From: Hyperoodon ampullatus
Taxonomy: Eukaryota; Chordata; Mammalia; Artiodactyla; Ziphiidae
Assembly: GCA_949752795.1 (NCBI GenBank)
Contig: OX457058.1
Location: 157,111,353 to 157,175,352 of the forward strand
Direction of reading: 5' to 3'
DNA: 64,000 bases
In this document: positions 59,216 to 64,000 of the stretch, one piece after another
Layout: each line of letters opens with the position of its first letter
Numbering within the stretch: the first letter of the stretch is position 1
Notes under the pieces: generated by a model
Told to the model about the DNA's origin: nothing
The model's input: only the letters and a program-made list of their open reading frames with translations
Database searches by the model: none
Position numbers and translations under genes: made by a program

Positions 59216-61710
59216 TCCAGTAATATGTGATCTCAATAAATAACATAATTTAGGTTTTCATATCCTATGTAATTAGTTCAGCACTTTCAACACATACACC
59301 AGCCTGAAGATAATGGATTATCTTTAAAGTCTTACTTTTCCTGGGTTGACTTCTGACTCAAATGTGCTTTCTTGTAGCCATTGTTCACATTCATCTTCTT
59401 TATTAGACACTGAAAAAAGAGACTGTGCCATGCTTCCTGTGGCTAGCAGGCACAAAAATAAATACCTTTTGAAGAAATAAACAATCAAATATGAAATGAT
59501 GACTGATGATGTCTGTGACTAGGCTGAGGGCATGGCTATTGTGATTGACAATAGCTATGCAATTAATCAAATAGTGATGATAACTGGAGTTAAGAAATGG
59601 AGAATAAGGTTGGAGCTGGGATAGAGAGAGTAGGAAACTAATAATAAAACATTTTCACAGACTAAATAATACTAGCCACAGTCAGATAAAAAATTATCCC
59701 CTATATAAAGATATTGTCTTAAAAATAGGGCATGTGACCCTACTGTATGGAAGGGTTAAAACTTTGTTTATTGCTAAAAAAGATTTTTGTTCAGCTGAGA
59801 ATTAGAAAAACAATCTTGAGTTATCCCAATGAAGGGAATGGAAGAGAGCTGATCTAAAGTACAGATTTGCAATGGGTACCTTTCCAAGGAAAAGGACATG
59901 CTGATCGGACATAGAGCAAAAGGGAGTAAGTGGAGATGTGATCAATTCCATCCATGGACAGCTTCCTGAGAATCACAGAGAAGTGAGGCTGGAAAATCCC
60001 TTTTCCATCAAACAGGTGTGTTCATTTCCAACCAAGTTGGCTTCTTTTTCAATTCTGGTACATTGCCTATTAGAATAGAGAATCTTTTGAGAGACCCAAA
60101 ACACTCAGCCCAGATGCTTTGACAGTTCTGGCATACTTCTCCATTTCATCAAAGCACCCAGACATTAGAGCATTTATATTGCACCAACTGGAGACCAGCC
60201 CCTTTCTCCTGATGCTTAGGTGGTCTTAGGTCACACAAACACTTGGAAACACTTAGGGGAATTACCAGGCAAGGTGCCACATAATGCAGCCAACCATGAT
60301 TACCAACAGAGCCTTACTAACACCAGTACATGTTTTGTTGAGAAAAATTTAAAAGCTACTCAGCTGTGAAAGCCATTTCCCATGCGATTGTTGCCAGCAC
60401 CAAATTGCAGTTATGTAGACCCAAGTTAGCAGTAACACATACACACATACTTTTAACCCTTTAGTTAAAGCTCAGGAACAATATAATTTAGCATTGAGTC
60501 CCAGCAAATAACTAGAAATGTTTTTTCTTTCTTTCCCTTCTTCCAGTTGGCCAACAGGTATAACAAGCCAACTGAGTCTGCAGTCAGCTCCTTCAGAAAA
60601 TGTGGATGAAAGAGAAAAAGGCAGAAAGATTTTTTGTGTCTAGCCAACAGAGCATCCCCAGGGAAATCTGCAGAAGTGGAAAATATTGTTTAGAATTATT
60701 GCAATATACTACCTTTCATCAAAGGTGCTTACAGTGATTGAAACATATTAATTAAGATTCCCTCTCAACCTTCAGGATTGGATTGTAAAGTATCAATACC
60801 ACTAGAACAGGTTTGTAGAAGGTAACAAAGCACCTGTTATCCAGACATACTGACCCAATCATTCATGTGTAGGAACCTTGTATCACTATATATATATTTT
60901 TCTACAGTCTGTATAGCCAGAGAGAAAATTCAGGACAGTCTTATGTTCAGGCACCTCTGCTGTCTAAAATTTGAGGTATGCTGTAAAGCCTATTGTGGAG
61001 GGCACTCCAAAACATGCAGTGGAAAAAAAAGAAGCATGAAAATTGAGGAGTGATATAGTGGGAATTGCTCATGGCCATTTTTACCAATTGGATTGAACAA
61101 TGATGGATTCAAGCAGTGTACTCTATTATCCCTAAGGAAAAGATTAATTAATATCATTCATGCTTAATAGGTATTTAAGAAAACTGCAAGATTTCAGGAA
61201 GTCAAAATCATTTGCTATTCTTTCTCCTGTCTTAAAGAATCATCTCTAAATGTCTGATTTCCTTGTATCTGCCTCAATTCAATCTCAATATTTTTATGTG
61301 GGCATCTCCTGTTGAAATATTATATTTCCTAAGCTCTCTGATGTTTGACAGAATAGACAGTCCTCTTCTCCATGAGCTCCTCAGGACTGCCTCTGAGCAT
61401 CCCTGCCCATTGCACACACCTTTGTGCTCTTCCAGGACCCTTTGTCCTATATCATGGCACTCCTGTCATGAGCCACGACTGGGGACCTGCTCTTGCAAGC
61501 CCTGACCTGGCCTCACCTGAGCACTGACTCCTCATCTACCAAAAAGTATGTGAACATTTCCTGAAGGAGAAAAGGGGTGAGGTTTGATATTAACATCTCC
61601 TTATTTCCTTTACTGTGGCCCAGATCATTTAACTCATTTCGATTATTTTCTGTTTCTACAACGTTCAGCTTGTCAACCTCCTGCTACTTGGTTTGCCAGA
61701 CTATACCTCA
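59216..61710. other. Non-coding DNA, nothing recognised
   Basis: No repeat or coding region could be supported. Confidence 0.5.
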
Positions 61711-61714
61711 GACT

Positions 61715-61885
61715 ACCCAGAGTGTAGATTCTGGTGCCAGACAGCCTGGATTGAATTTAGCTCTCATCTTAACTAGCTTTGTGACCTTGGGTAAGCTATT
61801 TATTCTCTCTCTGCCTCAGTCTTCCCATCTGTAAATGGGAGTTAATGAGCTATTTTTATTTCATAGGGTTTGTTGTAAGGATACA
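61715..61885 (+). repeat. MIR
   Basis: 'AGTGTAGATTCTGGTGCCAGACAGCCTGGATTGAATTTAGCTCTC', 'AACTAGCTTTGTGACCTTGGGTAAGCTATTTATTCTCTCTCTGCCTCAGTCTTCCCATCTGTAAATGGG' is a well-preserved MIR. Confidence 0.88.
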
Positions 61886-64000
61886 ACTTACTGGGTTTTC
61901 CACACACCTCACTTTCCTTTTGTCATAGGCTCAAATGCTTGCCTCATTACATACCTGGTCCTAAAGGTATTTGAATTTACATTTAAATGTTTTCAGTGTC
62001 CTTGTTTCCCACCATAAACCTAAGTCTATGAAATAGGTACAGTGTCATAGAAGACCAAGATTAAACAGGTAACCAGTTGAAGTATTTCTTAAAACTAGAG
62101 ATTCTTCTCTCCAAGCTTATCATGAGAGATTTAGAACCCGAACCACCAGGTAAAATTTTACTGCCCTCTGTACCCAACAGCAGAGGCAGCACAGAAAACA
62201 GAGCTGGCCCTGGGGGAGCTGCTAATTCAGTTACTCCAAGGAAGCCTGACATTACATGCTAATTTGAGAGCCATAAGGACTAGTTATTTCAAAGCAAACT
62301 CTCTGTTAGACTGTATGAATATTCTGAGTTCAAGGTGGGGAGAGCGGGTATGAGCTGGGGTTGGCCAGTAAGTCTCATGGCCTCGCCCACATTCAACAGG
62401 AAAGAAGGAAGAAGGAAAATAAAGCATTCCCATCTGGACAAGTACGGGGAGGTCAAGGGCAGCATAAATATCCATGCAAAGTTTTGGTCTAGTTAAATAA
62501 CTTTTTAAAAACTTTGTAATATCTTCAAGTTCTAAATTTAAATTTGAAGAGCTGAAATACACACACACACATACACACCCATTGCAGTTCTTGCTGACAT
62601 ATCCATCACATATTACTACAAGAAACAAACAGTAAAAGCCCCTAAAATTAAAACGTTTCACTTAATGACTGGAGACATCTATCTTCAGGACAGTAATAGA
62701 ATAGAAACCCTCAAATTTTTAAACTGACTGATGCTTTACAGACTCATTTTAAAGTTAATGCTGCATGCAATGTGTCTCTTCAGTGTTTCTGCCTTTTTGG
62801 GTTTGAGTTTTACTACCCATTATAGGTCTAACATTAGATCTTTCTCCCCCTTTAATGTTTTCTATTTTGCAAGCCAAACACCTGTAAATTTCCTTGCAAG
62901 TCATCAAAAAAAATTAAATAATTTAGTGTCTAATTGAATTCATCTTGATGGCCTCCTACTGAGCAGCTCCAGTTTCCTCTTTTAGCACCTTCCTTCCCTC
63001 TTGTCCATTTTCCATTCCATATTCTGCCATAGCTTGTTATTTATCAATGATTTTTACCTAGAAATCTGTCAACCTATGTTTGATGCATACGCTCATATAT
63101 TTAAAGAAAAGAAGTTATTTTCAAATTGCCTCATAATTGAAGAGAGGAAGGAAACCAGGGAAATCCTTTTACTGCTAGATAAAAAGAGGCTGGAAGAGTA
63201 ATTCCTCAGAATATAGACCAATATAAAAGACTACAGATTTGTGAACCCCCATTGAGCATTATTTTGTAAAAGAGGTCCCTGAAACAAGAAGGAAAAATAC
63301 ATTTTGCTGAATTACTTGTTACTTTCTCTCTTCCCTCTTTCCACTTCCTTTCCATTGTTCTTCTGGCTGAAACTTTCTAAACCTGGAAACCTCATTGGAA
63401 GAGACAGTCATTATTTATTTTGACAATTTATGAAGTGCCTATTCTTTGTGGCAACTACTCACTGAATTTTAAAATTAAACGTGAATTCTGTAAGTTCATC
63501 ACAATGGGTAACACTACACTAACTGCTTGTGCCACCACTGGGCATAGATTGTTCTGACAAGCTACTGGAAATGAGGAAAAAACACCATCCAGCCAAAATC
63601 TAAACCAAATAAATGTGCTTTGCGTTGGAACCCAGGAAAGGCAGGTTTCAAAAGGAACTGTGGAGGTAAAACTTTTTTTTTTTGGTGTTGTCACAAGTTC
63701 CAGGACTCCTTTTAAGTAGCTGTGGCCAGTTAGTAACCTAGGATAACTTAAAATAAGATAAATATTGGTGTGTCTGTCAGAAATTTAAGGGATTGTAACA
63801 ATTACATGTCTTACACCATATAGGAGAGAGACAAACTATCTGGTTTGTTAAAAGTGTGGAAGGCAAATTTTCAAAAGAATATATGTAGATTTTGGCTTCC
63901 CAGACATGTGGAAGTAACTGTTACAAGATGTTTCTCTCTGATGTAAACAACAGGTAAATTAAGCAAAATATATAAAACAACTATTTTCAATCATTGGAAA
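61886..64000. other. Non-coding DNA with a short (AC)n tract
   Basis: An AC repeat lies near 62559-62578. No gene, known repeat or RNA was recognised up to the window edge. Confidence 0.5.

Overview
This window is mammalian nuclear DNA, almost certainly from a cetacean and most likely a toothed whale. The diagnostic evidence is a set of about eleven tRNA-derived CHR-type SINEs that share the 'GGGCTTCCCTGGTGG' head. Nine are of the short GC-rich CHR-2 form typical of dolphins and toothed whales, or close to it. The background is AT-rich, unannotatable non-coding DNA with many old repeats (MIR, L2, MLT1/MaLR LTRs, ERVL, old L1) and younger L1 and SINE insertions. I found no multi-exon gene, tRNA, rRNA, CRISPR array or prokaryotic feature. 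The region behaves like a gene desert or a very large intron.

Layout. 1-9 kb: unique AT-rich DNA with MIRs, one CHR SINE and LTR/MLT1 fragments. 9-13.6 kb: old antisense L1 remnants, a long CHR SINE, a MIR split by an insertion, and a 185-bp segment present twice (about 98% identical, 2,660 bp apart). The second copy abuts a poly(T)-led segment that looks like a retrocopy. 14-18 kb: MLT1 LTR, probable ERV LTR and two CHR-2 SINEs. 18-28 kb: mostly unique sequence with MIRs, simple repeats and one very young-looking CHR-2 SINE. 28.2-30 kb: 5'-truncated L1 carrying a SINE.

33-49 kb is the most structured part. An L2 LINE (three colinear fragments) was interrupted by an antisense MaLR LTR and by an antisense ERVL/MLT2 provirus remnant. 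The MaLR LTR was later hit by an L1 that carries about 0.74 kb of non-L1 3' sequence. The ERVL was hit by a SINE and by a nearly full-length L1. That L1 was in turn interrupted in ORF2 by a processed, poly(A)-tailed retrocopy of CCDC127 with a perfect 13-bp target-site duplication. The retrocopy still has an uninterrupted 258-codon reading frame, while its host L1 is full of stops and frameshifts. It is the only credible protein-coding candidate in the window.

49-64 kb: two CHR-2 SINEs in minus orientation and one in plus, an L2 split by a MaLR LTR, an isolated L1 3' end, a MIR, and long stretches in which I recognise nothing.

Family names for old repeats come from remembered consensus features, not a database search. 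Boundaries without a stated target-site duplication are approximate.
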